This document shows, piece after piece, positions 9,169 through 17,206 of a DNA stretch of 64,000 nt. Within the stretch, counting starts at the first letter, position 1. The number at the start of each line of letters is the position of its first letter. The stretch is from Cesiribacter sp964504565 (lineage in GTDB: Bacteria; Bacteroidota; Bacteroidia; Cytophagales; Cyclobacteriaceae): NCBI GenBank assembly GCA_964504565.1, contig CAZDEY010000005.1, positions 124,001 to 188,000 on the forward strand. Reading direction: 5' to 3'. Position numbers and translations under genes: made by a program. The notes under the pieces were generated by a model. It saw only the letters and a list, made by a program, of their open reading frames with translations, made no database searches and was not told the origin of the DNA.

Positions 9169-9582
9169 TTAAAACGGCAAGTCATCATCAGTATCCGAAC
9201 TAAACGTTCCGGACGAGCTATCGGCAGTCATCCAGTTATCTTCGGCCGGCGGGGCGTTGTGTTGAGGAGCACCGGCCGGGGCGTTATTTGGTGGAGCTGC
9301 CGCGGCGGCTCGGTCAATGCGCCAAGCCTGTAGGGTGTTAAAGTACTGCTTAGCACCCTGGGGGTTCGTCCAGGCGCGGCCGCGTACGTTAAATTGAACA
9401 TCTACTTCTTCGCCTACCTTAAACTCATCCAGCATACCGCAGCGGTCTTGAGTAACTTCAAACTTTACTACCTGCGGGTACTGGGGGTTATCGGCATATT
9501 CAAGCACAAATTCCCGCTTGCTAAACCTATCGCTAACATTCTGAGTGTCAAAAATTTCAATTAGAGTACCTTTTAAATTCAT
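9169..9582 (-). CDS. DUF3127 protein with SSB-like acidic C-terminal tip
   Basis: Small cytoplasmic protein of 137 residues. Residues 1-92 are a DUF3127 domain (Bacteroidota-restricted, predicted OB-fold) with GTLIEIFDTQNVSDRFSKRE and the end strand YFNTLQAWRID. Residues 93-117 are an Ala/Pro/Asn-rich linker. The last residues are DTDDDLPF, nearly the DDDIPF tip by which single-stranded DNA-binding protein recruits repair and replication proteins. Fold, flexible linker and tip together copy the plan of SSB. The function of DUF3127 is not established; single-strand binding or interaction with SSB partners is an inference. Monocistronic, with its own terminator. Confidence 0.88.
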   Translation of the reverse strand: MNLKGTLIEIFDTQNVSDRFSKREFVLEYADNPQYPQVVKFEVTQDRCGMLDEFKVGEEVDVQFNVRGRAWTNPQGAKQYFNTLQAWRIDRAAAAAPPNNAPAGAPQHNAPPAEDNWMTADSSSGTFSSDTDDDLPF

Positions 9583-9728
9583 GTTCTTGCCTTAAATCAA
9601 TTTGTGTAGTTACAAAGTTAACTAAAATTGATAAGCCTAAGAAGCCCAAATAAATTCCGAATTACTATAAAGACAAAGTCGGGTTTTACTACTCATTTAA
9701 TAAATTTCTGATTATCAAGTAAAAATAT

Positions 9729-9760
9729 TCGCCAACTCGCTAACTCACCAATTCAGTTAT
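9729..9760. repeat. Degenerate octamer tandem repeat (4 units)
   Basis: Four 8-bp units of the form TCRCYAAY / TCAGTTAT, 8 bp before the PAP2 start. Same family as repeats at 37769, 38011, 47326, 53284 and 55704. Confidence 0.6.
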
Positions 9761-9767
9761 TGTACCT

Positions 9768-10559
9768 ATGTCCGAAACTCCTAATCGTACTCATGCTGCC
9801 AAACACCAAAAAGTTGAACCCGCCCAGGATGCCAAAAATTTAGGCGAACACTTGGGCCGCCGCTCGCGCGACTATGTTCTGTACGTTGCCGCCTTGGTAG
9901 CCGGGGTGCTGCTGGTTGGGCTTCTGGGTAAGGTATTCTACGAGTTGCTAGACTCGCTTCAGAATAAACAGTTAGGCGATTTTGACGATAGCATAACCGC
10001 TTGGGTGCTCAGCTACCAAAGCCCGGCGGTCGACTGGTACCTTTCTACCATTACCCACCTGGGCGATAGATATGTGTACACGGCCTTTGCGGCTTTGTTG
10101 TTCATCTACCTATACATAAGAAAAGGAAACCTGATGTTTGCGCTCCAGGCCCTGCTGGTACTGGTAATTGCCGGCGGGCTAAGTTTTTTACTTAAAGATT
10201 TAATTGAGCGGCCGCGGCCCGAAGCCGTACGCGAACTGGGCATCCGCACCTACAGCTTCCCCAGCGGGCACAGCATGAGCGCCATAGCCTTCTACGGATT
10301 TCTGATTTACCTAAGCCTGCGCATATACAAAAGTAAGGTTAAGAAAATTGCTTATAGCCTGCTGCTGGTGCTGGTAATTTTGTCGGTAGGGGTAAGCCGC
10401 GTTTACCTGCAGGTACACTACCCCAGCGATGTACTGGCCGGTTTTGCCGCTGGCGGAATATGCTTGCTCATTTTTATACTGGTGTTTGCCTTTATGCGCT
10501 TTTGGCAGTGGAAGAAGGGCGAAGACACCCAACCCGATACCGCCGAGGCCGGCGATTAA
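9768..10559 (+). CDS. PAP2-family membrane phosphatase
   Basis: Membrane phosphatase of 263 residues with six predicted spans. The three-part phosphatidic acid phosphatase signature is complete: KDLIERPRP, PSGHS and SRVYLQVHYPSDV, with the catalytic His in the last motif. Members hydrolyse lipid phosphates such as phosphatidate or undecaprenyl pyrophosphate at the outer face of the membrane. The N-terminal 35 residues are a charged cytoplasmic extension. The exact substrate cannot be told. It is convergent with the HAD gene at 10566, only 6 bp apart. Confidence 0.88.
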   Translation: MSETPNRTHAAKHQKVEPAQDAKNLGEHLGRRSRDYVLYVAALVAGVLLVGLLGKVFYELLDSLQNKQLGDFDDSITAWVLSYQSPAVDWYLSTITHLGDRYVYTAFAALLFIYLYIRKGNLMFALQALLVLVIAGGLSFLLKDLIERPRPEAVRELGIRTYSFPSGHSMSAIAFYGFLIYLSLRIYKSKVKKIAYSLLLVLVILSVGVSRVYLQVHYPSDVLAGFAAGGICLLIFILVFAFMRFWQWKKGEDTQPDTAEAGD

Positions 10560-10565
10560 CCAGCA

Positions 10566-11429
10566 CTATTCGCCGCGGCTCATTTTTCGTATGGTCACCA
10601 GGTGGGCAATGCTTTTAACCGCGTTTTCCAGGCTCTGCATTAGCTCCGAGCCTTCGGTATAATCGGCTTTGGCTAGGTTCTGTACGCGCCGCCCGGCGTG
10701 GGCTTTGTCGTAGCCTTCCCACTCGTCTACCCGGTCACGGTCTACCACGCCCAGGGCCAGACCGCCGTGCTCGTTCATCAGGCTAAAGGCGGGCATATCG
10801 CTAATGCCGTCGCCTACGTAAATCATCTGGTCGAAGGGTACGTGCCAGTCGTCGGCATCTACGCTGCGGTACACATCCGAGGGGCCGTTGGGGCCCTCGC
10901 TGCCCAGGCCCTTAGCAAGCTGAATGAGGTAGCGTACCTTTTCGGGGTGGGTAATAAGTTGCCGGGCAAACTCGGCATGGCCTTCTTTATTAAAGTAGAA
11001 CTCGCTGCCCCACATCTGGGTAAACCGGTCGGCAATAGAGCAGTGGCGGTACAAATCAATAAGGCCGCTGCTCAGCGGGTAAAACTCAACTTCGGCATCG
11101 GGTGCTACCTCCTTCACCCAGTCTTCAACCTTATCGAACATTTGGGGTACCCCTTCAAAAATTTCAATTTTGCGCCCTTGCCGTTCCATAGTAGCTCGAC
11201 TTAAGTCCAGGTCTTTTTCCTTAGCCAGGTTCAGGAAGCAGTAAAATACCGCCAGTAGCGAATCCCAACCCTGCTCGGCCAGGGGGGTGACGCGCTCTTC
11301 ATGAAATTTTTGCGGGTCCAGATTATTCAGGCGAAGGAACTGATCAATAGCATCCTCGGCCAGGGTGCCGTCAAAATCGAAGGTTAGGGCAATACGGTTA
11401 TGGTAAGGGCGGGTGGCGTAGTTGGTCAT
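10566..11429 (-). CDS. HAD-family phosphatase (phosphoserine phosphatase-like)
   Basis: Cytoplasmic hydrolase of 287 residues. HAD motif I is DFDGTLAED (nucleophile Asp in DFDGT), motif II is PLSSG, and motif IV is VGDGISDMPAF. The cap follows motif I, as in the phosphoserine phosphatase branch (HAD-IB like). The substrate is not known and no serine-pathway neighbour is present. It is longer than a classic SerB phosphatase domain, mainly in the segment before motif IV. A good family call with an unknown physiological role. Confidence 0.75.
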   Translation of the reverse strand: MTNYATRPYHNRIALTFDFDGTLAEDAIDQFLRLNNLDPQKFHEERVTPLAEQGWDSLLAVFYCFLNLAKEKDLDLSRATMERQGRKIEIFEGVPQMFDKVEDWVKEVAPDAEVEFYPLSSGLIDLYRHCSIADRFTQMWGSEFYFNKEGHAEFARQLITHPEKVRYLIQLAKGLGSEGPNGPSDVYRSVDADDWHVPFDQMIYVGDGISDMPAFSLMNEHGGLALGVVDRDRVDEWEGYDKAHAGRRVQNLAKADYTEGSELMQSLENAVKSIAHLVTIRKMSRGE

Positions 11430-11549
11430 AACGTGATAAAAACAAGTAATACCCCCTTAACCAAATTGACAAAAAAGAGTTGAAATTGAGATCAATGGCT
11501 TTAGTAACATAGCAATAGATATCCCAATTAGCTCATTAACTACACCAGC

Positions 11550-12203
11550 CTACATATCCTCATAATCTGTAACTATCAAACTATTATTTTCCAGGTTATA
11601 TAGTATGCGCCGCCGGTTTTTGAGGCTGTCGTTGGCTTTGGTGGAGTCGGGGCGGGCCAGGGCAAACTCCCGTACAATCTGACTTTGGTTAGAATATATA
11701 GAATCTCGGCCGTCGTATTCGGCACCCAGTTGTTCGCTGAGCGGTTCCATTTCAATGGGTTCCAGGGTAAAGTCTTTTTCAAATTCGTGCAGGGTAAAAT
11801 AGCCGGTTTGCCGATTGTTCATTGTATTTACCACAACCGCTACCTCGGGTAGGCTATCACGGTCCAAGTCGTCAATCCAGCTACGCATAACCGGTCCGTT
11901 ACGAAAGTGCGAGGCCGCCATATAGTTTTGCCGGGCACTATCGGCCAGCAGTATTAGGTAACCACCCAGGCTATCGGTGCCCCAGCTTAGCACCATTACT
12001 TGCAGGCTATCGCCCCATTGGTGAATTTTTTTGTACTGGAAAGCCCGGTTTAAATTCAAAGTTGTATCGGTTTCACTGACGGCCTCATCTAAAGCCGGGG
12101 GTAGCGGGTCGGACTGGCAGGCTGAGAAAATTACCCCGAGGGAAAATAATATTGCTATATATGAAAATACGAATTTACGCATAGCTGGAAGAGTAGAGTT
12201 CAA
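11550..12203 (-). CDS. Hypothetical lipoprotein
   Basis: Probable lipoprotein of 217 residues. The signal sequence ends in VIFSACQSD, a good lipobox with Cys near residue 29. The mature part contains strands of the kind seen in VCBS/FG-GAP-like beta modules (MVLSWGTDSLGGYLILL; WIDDLDRDSLPEVAVVV, with an acidic DLDRDS loop that may bind calcium). That resemblance is weak. No known partner is adjacent. Confidence 0.6.
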   Translation of the reverse strand: MNSTLPAMRKFVFSYIAILFSLGVIFSACQSDPLPPALDEAVSETDTTLNLNRAFQYKKIHQWGDSLQVMVLSWGTDSLGGYLILLADSARQNYMAASHFRNGPVMRSWIDDLDRDSLPEVAVVVNTMNNRQTGYFTLHEFEKDFTLEPIEMEPLSEQLGAEYDGRDSIYSNQSQIVREFALARPDSTKANDSLKNRRRILYNLENNSLIVTDYEDM

Positions 12204-12369
12204 TTAGTTCTTTAAGAAACGCAGATTTAAGATTGGTTGTTTGCAGATGTGGTTGTAAGCCCGGGGTAACATCGTTTATTTAGGTGGTACCCCCGCTATT
12301 ACGGGCTTTGTCGTAGGTTTGTCCTAAATATGTCGGCTAATAATTCAAAGTATATTAGGAAAACCGGGC

Positions 12370-12377
12370 TATTTTTG
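12370..12377 (+). promoter_or_regulatory. Putative -7 box upstream of the XRE gene
   Basis: TATTTTTG fits the Bacteroidota TAnnTTTG consensus, 17 bp before the ATG at 12395. No clear -33 TTTG is seen. Confidence 0.3.
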
Positions 12378-12394
12378 AGCTAAACGTTATACCT

Positions 12395-12967
12395 ATGAAA
12401 AGCTTTGGAGAAGCGGTGCAGCAAGCCAGATTAGCTAAAGGGTTAAGTCAGGAAGCCCTAGCCGAATTAAGCGGATTAACCACCCGTACCATACAACGAA
12501 TTGAATCTTCAGCAAACCAGCCTCGGGGTAGTAGTTTTGTTGCCATTAGCCAAGTTCTTAACCTTGACCAAAGTTTGTGGGAAAAACGGGCCGCTAATGG
12601 TAGCACCATTGGTTGGTTTGATTTAGTAATTAAAATAGTTGTGTTACTGCTTGTAAACCTTGCTATAATGTCGGTGCTGGGTTACTTAACGCTAGATAGT
12701 TCTGCAAACACTAATAGCCGATTAGGAGCTGGTCTTATTGCAATACTTCTGCCGCTAGTACTGATAGCATTAAGCCCTACGCTACAAGCCCGGCAGCGGG
12801 TAGTATACTTTGGTTCAGGCCTGGTAGTATACATAATTTTGGCGTTATTCAAGATAGGCTTTGTAGCAACATTTACCTCAAGTTTGCTACCGGTATGTTG
12901 TTTAATGCTGGTAGTGCTATACTACGGCCACGTTATTTTGGCGTTAGGTAATTCTAGTTCGAACTAA
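12395..12967 (+). CDS. XRE-type HTH domain fused to a membrane domain
   Basis: A 190-residue protein with an N-terminal XRE/Cro helix-turn-helix (about residues 4-60; QARLAKGLSQEALAELSGL, then TTRTIQRIE) and a C-terminal half of four predicted membrane spans. The HTH recognition helix is intact, so it is likely a membrane-tethered regulator. This architecture recurs in Bacteroidota but its signal is unknown. The 3' end overlaps the convergent meaB gene by 4 bp. Confidence 0.8.
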   Translation: MKSFGEAVQQARLAKGLSQEALAELSGLTTRTIQRIESSANQPRGSSFVAISQVLNLDQSLWEKRAANGSTIGWFDLVIKIVVLLLVNLAIMSVLGYLTLDSSANTNSRLGAGLIAILLPLVLIALSPTLQARQRVVYFGSGLVVYIILALFKIGFVATFTSSLLPVCCLMLVVLYYGHVILALGNSSSN

Positions 12968-13989
12968 TTTTTATAAGCCTTAAACAACTTACGCGCCGCC
13001 GCCACTGCCGATAGCTCTTTGTTCTGTACCAGCTCCTGAATTTTCGGCAGCTCAGTTTTTATACTAAGGTCTTGGTAGAAATTCTGCTCCAGAAGCTGGC
13101 TTACCGTAGTTCTGAACCAACTTAGTTCCTGTTCCTGTCGCAATTGTGCCAAATAACCATTATGCTGAACCAGCTTATTGTAGCGTTCCAGCATATCCCA
13201 GATTTCGGCTAGTCCCTGCTTTTGCATGGCAGAGCAGGTTTTTGCTTCGGGTATCCAACCACTTTCCGTAGCCGGAAACAGGTGCATAGCATTTTGATAC
13301 TCGGCCTTAGCGCGTTCGGCTGCTTCGGCATTGGGGCCATCGGCTTTGGTAATTACCAGGCCATCGGCCATTTCCATAATACCGCGCTTAATACCTTGCA
13401 GTTCATCGCCGGCCCCGGCCAGCATAAGCAGCAGAAAAAAATCTACCATATCGCGTACCCCAATTTCACTCTGGCCTACGCCTACCGTTTCTATAAAAAT
13501 TATACTGAAACCGGCAGCCTCGCACAGCAGCATAGCCTCGCGGGTGTGAGCGGCAGTGCCGCCTAACGTACTACCGGCGGCGGTGGGCCGTATGTAAGCG
13601 TTAGGGTTCATGCTTAGCTTTTCCATCCGGGTTTTATCTCCCAAAATACTGCCCCGGCTGCGGCGGCTGGTGGGGTCAATAGCCAATACGGCCAAACTTT
13701 TGCCTACTTCTTCGGTAAGGTAAGTGCCAAAGGCTTCAATAAACGAACTTTTGCCTACCCCCGGCACACCGGTTATACCCAGTCGCACGGCATTTCCGGT
13801 TTGGGGCAGCACTAAATCTACCACCTGGCTGGCCAGTTCGGCATCGTCGGCCCGGGTGCTTTCCGCTAAGGTTATGGCGCGGCTCAGCATCAGGCGGTCT
13901 CCGGCTAAAATTCCTTCGGCATAGGCTGGGGCGGGCAGGCGGTTGCGTTTCATAGAGGTAAAGCTACCTAAGCTCTTCTTAATTGACAA
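12964..13989 (-). CDS. meaB: Methylmalonyl-CoA mutase-associated GTPase MeaB
   Basis: G3E-family GTPase of 341 residues, chaperone of the adenosylcobalamin-dependent methylmalonyl-CoA mutase: it gates loading of the cofactor and protects the enzyme from inactivation. Walker A is GVPGVGKSSF near residue 81, followed by DPTSRRSRGSILGDKTRM, the switch region ETVGVGQSE and the base-specificity motif TKADG. The C-terminal helices (dimerisation) are present. A second start, Met13, gives an N-terminus closer to the family. The mutase itself is not in the window. It is divergent from a BtuF-like gene 39 bp away, which fits corrinoid supply. Confidence 0.93.
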   Translation of the reverse strand: MSIKKSLGSFTSMKRNRLPAPAYAEGILAGDRLMLSRAITLAESTRADDAELASQVVDLVLPQTGNAVRLGITGVPGVGKSSFIEAFGTYLTEEVGKSLAVLAIDPTSRRSRGSILGDKTRMEKLSMNPNAYIRPTAAGSTLGGTAAHTREAMLLCEAAGFSIIFIETVGVGQSEIGVRDMVDFFLLLMLAGAGDELQGIKRGIMEMADGLVITKADGPNAEAAERAKAEYQNAMHLFPATESGWIPEAKTCSAMQKQGLAEIWDMLERYNKLVQHNGYLAQLRQEQELSWFRTTVSQLLEQNFYQDLSIKTELPKIQELVQNKELSAVAAARKLFKAYKN

Positions 13990-14028
13990 TTAGAACCCTT
14001 GAGCTATTTTATCTAATTTGCAGCCAAT

Positions 14029-15195
14029 ATGCGCATCTTCTACATTTTAGCGGCACTTTTGAGTCTACTAACCGCCTGCGGGCCCAACGCCGGAACCGAT
14101 ACCGAACAGCCAACCACCGTTACTACGGAGGACTCTGTTAACTACAGTTTTGAACCTCAAACTATAGCGCACGCCCAGGGCTTCAGTATTACCTACGGTT
14201 CAAATTATAAGTGGGTGGAAGTGAGCCAGCCTTATAGCGGTGCTACCCAACCGGAACGCTATCTGCTATTGCCACCGGAGGTGCCCGCCCCGGACAGTGT
14301 TCCGGCTAACCATATTGTGCGTATACCTTTAAATTCGCTAGTTAGTACCAGCACTACCCACCTACCGCCGCTCGATATGTTGGGCGTATCTGAAACGCTG
14401 AGCGGTTTTGCCAATACCGACTACATTAGCAGCGAAATACAGCGCCGGCGGGTAAGTGAGGGCAACTTGCCCGATGTTGGCCGGCAACAGGGGCTCGATC
14501 TGGAAAAAATTATTAGCCTGAACCCCGGAGCCGTTATGACCTACCGTATGGGCGCCGCCGATGCGGCGGTAGAAAGCCTGGAACGAAGCGGCCTGCCGTT
14601 GGTGCTAAACTCGGACTACCTGGAAACTACCCCCCTGGGCCGGGCGGAGTGGATTAAATTTGTGGCCGCTTTTTACAATAAGGAACAAGAAGCCGATTCA
14701 GTATTTCGGTATATAGAAAACCGCTACGATTCGCTGGTTCAGGTGGCCCACCAAGCTCGTAGCCAGCCAGCCATGTTTAGTGGGGTAGTATACGGCGATA
14801 CCTGGTACGTGCCGGGCGGAAAGAGCTGGGCGGCGGTTTTTTTGGCCGATGCCCAGGCTAATTACCTTTGGTCCGATACCGACACGCCCGGCAGTTTGCC
14901 CCTGCCCTTTGAGCAGGTATACGCCCGCGCTGCCGATGCCCAGTATTGGATTAACGCTGCCGATTTTGGTAGCCGGCAAGCTTTAGCCAATGCCGATGAG
15001 CGCTATACAAACTTTAAAGCCTGGCAAAGCGCTCAGGTATACTCACCCATTGCCCGGCAGGGGGCAGCCGGGGGCAACGCTTACCTAGAACTAGGCTACT
15101 TTAGGCCCGACATAGTTTTAGCTGATTTAATCAAGATATTTCATCCAAACGTACTGCCCACTCATAAACTCTATTTCTATAGAAAGTTGAAATAG
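14029..15195 (+). CDS. ABC transporter substrate-binding lipoprotein (BtuF/FecB-like)
   Basis: Periplasmic binding lipoprotein of 388 residues for a corrinoid or siderophore-type ligand. The signal ends LLSLLTACGP, a lipobox with Cys17. Two lobes of the class III binding-protein type are joined by a long helix (EEADSVFRYIENRYDSL); the first lobe has RIPLNSLVSTSTTHLPPLDMLG-type strands. The divergent neighbour meaB favours vitamin B12 as the ligand. Its permease and ATPase are missing here but occur at 35723-37728, beyond a 20-kb block of surface genes. The substrate is an inference. Confidence 0.82.
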   Translation: MRIFYILAALLSLLTACGPNAGTDTEQPTTVTTEDSVNYSFEPQTIAHAQGFSITYGSNYKWVEVSQPYSGATQPERYLLLPPEVPAPDSVPANHIVRIPLNSLVSTSTTHLPPLDMLGVSETLSGFANTDYISSEIQRRRVSEGNLPDVGRQQGLDLEKIISLNPGAVMTYRMGAADAAVESLERSGLPLVLNSDYLETTPLGRAEWIKFVAAFYNKEQEADSVFRYIENRYDSLVQVAHQARSQPAMFSGVVYGDTWYVPGGKSWAAVFLADAQANYLWSDTDTPGSLPLPFEQVYARAADAQYWINAADFGSRQALANADERYTNFKAWQSAQVYSPIARQGAAGGNAYLELGYFRPDIVLADLIKIFHPNVLPTHKLYFYRKLK

Positions 15196-15212
15196 TGCCT
15201 AAATTATAATAT

Positions 15213-15231
15213 AAAGTACCTGTACTTTTTT
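15213..15231 (+). terminator. Weak AT-rich terminator after the BtuF-like gene
   Basis: AAAGTAC / GTACTTT with a T tail, 18 bp past the stop. The rest of the 318-bp AT-rich spacer to 15513 holds no recognised feature beyond likely promoter sequence. Confidence 0.4.
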
Positions 15232-15513
15232 ACTAATTTATACCCCATTTATAGGTTGCTCAGAGATAAATCTGAAATTAGTACTTCAACGAATAGATAG
15301 AAATTGATGCTTATTTAAATTCAATAATCTGAAAGCCAAATACTTAATTTATTGCTTGATGTATTTAAACTAAAATTAAGTAATGTATAAAGTGGAATAA
15401 GTCAATTTTGCACCTGTGTAGAAAATGCAGCCTATTTTGGCAGCATAAGGAGTCTTGAGTACCCAATTTTGTAAAGCTGCTGTAAAAGCAATACAGACCC
15501 AGAGCTTTTTAAA

Positions 15514-17202
15514 TTGGTTGGTTTGGAACAAAAAATTGTAGTACGGTTCACCTATATTTTATTATCCTTAGTAGGAATTAGTAGCTATTCGCAGGCTCAG
15601 GATTTAGGCAGTCTGAATAAAAACAACCTGGTTAAGGTGAGCGGCAGCCTAAACGCCAATACTACTTTTTACCGAGCCTGGGGCATCGAAAACCGGCGCA
15701 TTCCTTTCTTCTACCTTATTAATGGCAACCTAAATGTTGATGTTGCCGGTATACAAATCCCGATTACGGCCTCAGTTTCTACCCAGAACCAAGAGTTTGC
15801 TGTTCCATTTAATCAATACGGTTTAAGCCCCCGCTACAAGTGGGTTACCGCCCACCTGGGCTACCGTAGCCTCCGGTATTCTAACTTTTCACTTTCGGGA
15901 ACAACATTTTTGGGTGCCGGGCTAGAAGTTGATATACCTAACCTTCCGCTTAAGGTAGAAGGTATGTACGGCCGCTTTGAGAAGGCCAGCCTGGAAGGCA
16001 ATAGTATAGGCTTAAATTTTGGCCAGCCCACCTATAAGCGCATGGGTTTCGGCACTAAAATTACCCTGGGCGATCGCAAAAAGAATATTGCTGCCTTTAT
16101 TTTCCGGGCAAAGGACGATACTACTTCAATAGTTATACCCGATACACTGGGTGTAAAACCCCAAGAAAACTTAATTGTAGGCTTAGCAACTAAAAGCCAA
16201 CTAAGCAAGCGGCTTAGCCTGGAGGCTGAATATAGCTTAAGTGCCTACACCCAGGATTTGCGCCACCAAGATCTAATTATTGAGGAGTACACCTACGTAA
16301 ATAACTTCGGAAATTTATTCTCGGCTAACGCTACTACCGAGCTGGCCAAAGCCATTATGGCGAACCTTAGCTACCGACTAGATAGGGCAAACTTTAAGCT
16401 AGCCTACCGAAGGGTCGACCCGGGCTACCGTACCATGGGCGCCGTATTCTTGAACAACGATCTGGAGGATATCACCGCCAACGTATCGACATCTTTGATC
16501 CAGAACAAATTGCAACTAGCGGTGGGCGGCGGCATACAACGCAATAACCTGGAAGAAGACAAAGTTACCGGTACTAAGCGGCTAATCGGCAGTATTAATG
16601 CAAGTTACCAAGCTAGTGAAAAGCTATCGTTTCAGCTTGACTACAGTAACTTTAATACCAGCATTGAGGCCGTACCGGTCTATGATTTAGATTCGCTGGA
16701 ATTCTATCAGATTACCCGCACGTCGGGTTTAGGGGCTAATTATAGCTTTGGCAGTGGTTTGGTAAAACATACGGTGTTTGCTAATGGCAATCAGCAAGAT
16801 GTTATAAACAGCCAAGGCTCAAACAGCCAGAACCAATCGGTTACGGTAGGCCACCAGTTTCAGGTTACAACCTTGCAGCTAAGTATTGCTACCACGGTAA
16901 ACTATAACCAGTTCGATAGTGAAGAATATTTTCAGAAAGCCTTAGGGCCGGGTATAAATATTACTAAGCAACTCTTTAAACGTAAACTGCGCACTACGTT
17001 GGGGGTCACTTACTTAACCTCCAGAGACCAAGCCGATAAGCTAAACGATATAATAACGCTTAGGCTCAACGGAAACTTGCGCCTCTTTAAACAAAGCTCC
17101 TTAGGCCTTAACCTATCTTGGGTTGATAGAAACCAGTATACAGCCAACGCCCGCAGTTTCTCGGAGTTTCGCTCATCCTTAACCTACGGCTATACCTTCT
17201 AA
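15514..17202 (+). CDS. Outer-membrane beta-barrel protein of the surface cluster
   Basis: Exported protein of 562 residues made almost wholly of alternating amphipathic strands (for example ITASVSTQNQEFAVPFNQYG, LAVGGGIQRNNLEED) and ending in a strand with terminal Phe, both typical of outer-membrane barrels. The signal peptide runs to SSYSQAQ. The start is TTG at 15514 (another TTG at 15523 is possible); no ATG precedes the signal peptide. First gene of a same-strand run to 35119 and only 4 bp before the TANFOR-type gene. No named family recognised; likely a surface anchor or translocation partner of the downstream proteins. Confidence 0.7.
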   Translation: MVGLEQKIVVRFTYILLSLVGISSYSQAQDLGSLNKNNLVKVSGSLNANTTFYRAWGIENRRIPFFYLINGNLNVDVAGIQIPITASVSTQNQEFAVPFNQYGLSPRYKWVTAHLGYRSLRYSNFSLSGTTFLGAGLEVDIPNLPLKVEGMYGRFEKASLEGNSIGLNFGQPTYKRMGFGTKITLGDRKKNIAAFIFRAKDDTTSIVIPDTLGVKPQENLIVGLATKSQLSKRLSLEAEYSLSAYTQDLRHQDLIIEEYTYVNNFGNLFSANATTELAKAIMANLSYRLDRANFKLAYRRVDPGYRTMGAVFLNNDLEDITANVSTSLIQNKLQLAVGGGIQRNNLEEDKVTGTKRLIGSINASYQASEKLSFQLDYSNFNTSIEAVPVYDLDSLEFYQITRTSGLGANYSFGSGLVKHTVFANGNQQDVINSQGSNSQNQSVTVGHQFQVTTLQLSIATTVNYNQFDSEEYFQKALGPGINITKQLFKRKLRTTLGVTYLTSRDQADKLNDIITLRLNGNLRLFKQSSLGLNLSWVDRNQYTANARSFSEFRSSLTYGYTF

Positions 17203-17206
17203 ACCT

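Noticed and set aside
10698..11204. Plus-strand frame of 168 residues opposite the HAD gene
   Set aside because: It is an antisense shadow of a gene with all HAD motifs.
15196..15513. Possible cobalamin riboswitch before the surface block
   Set aside because: No B12-box-like conserved core or stable multi-stem structure could be seen; the stretch is AT-rich.
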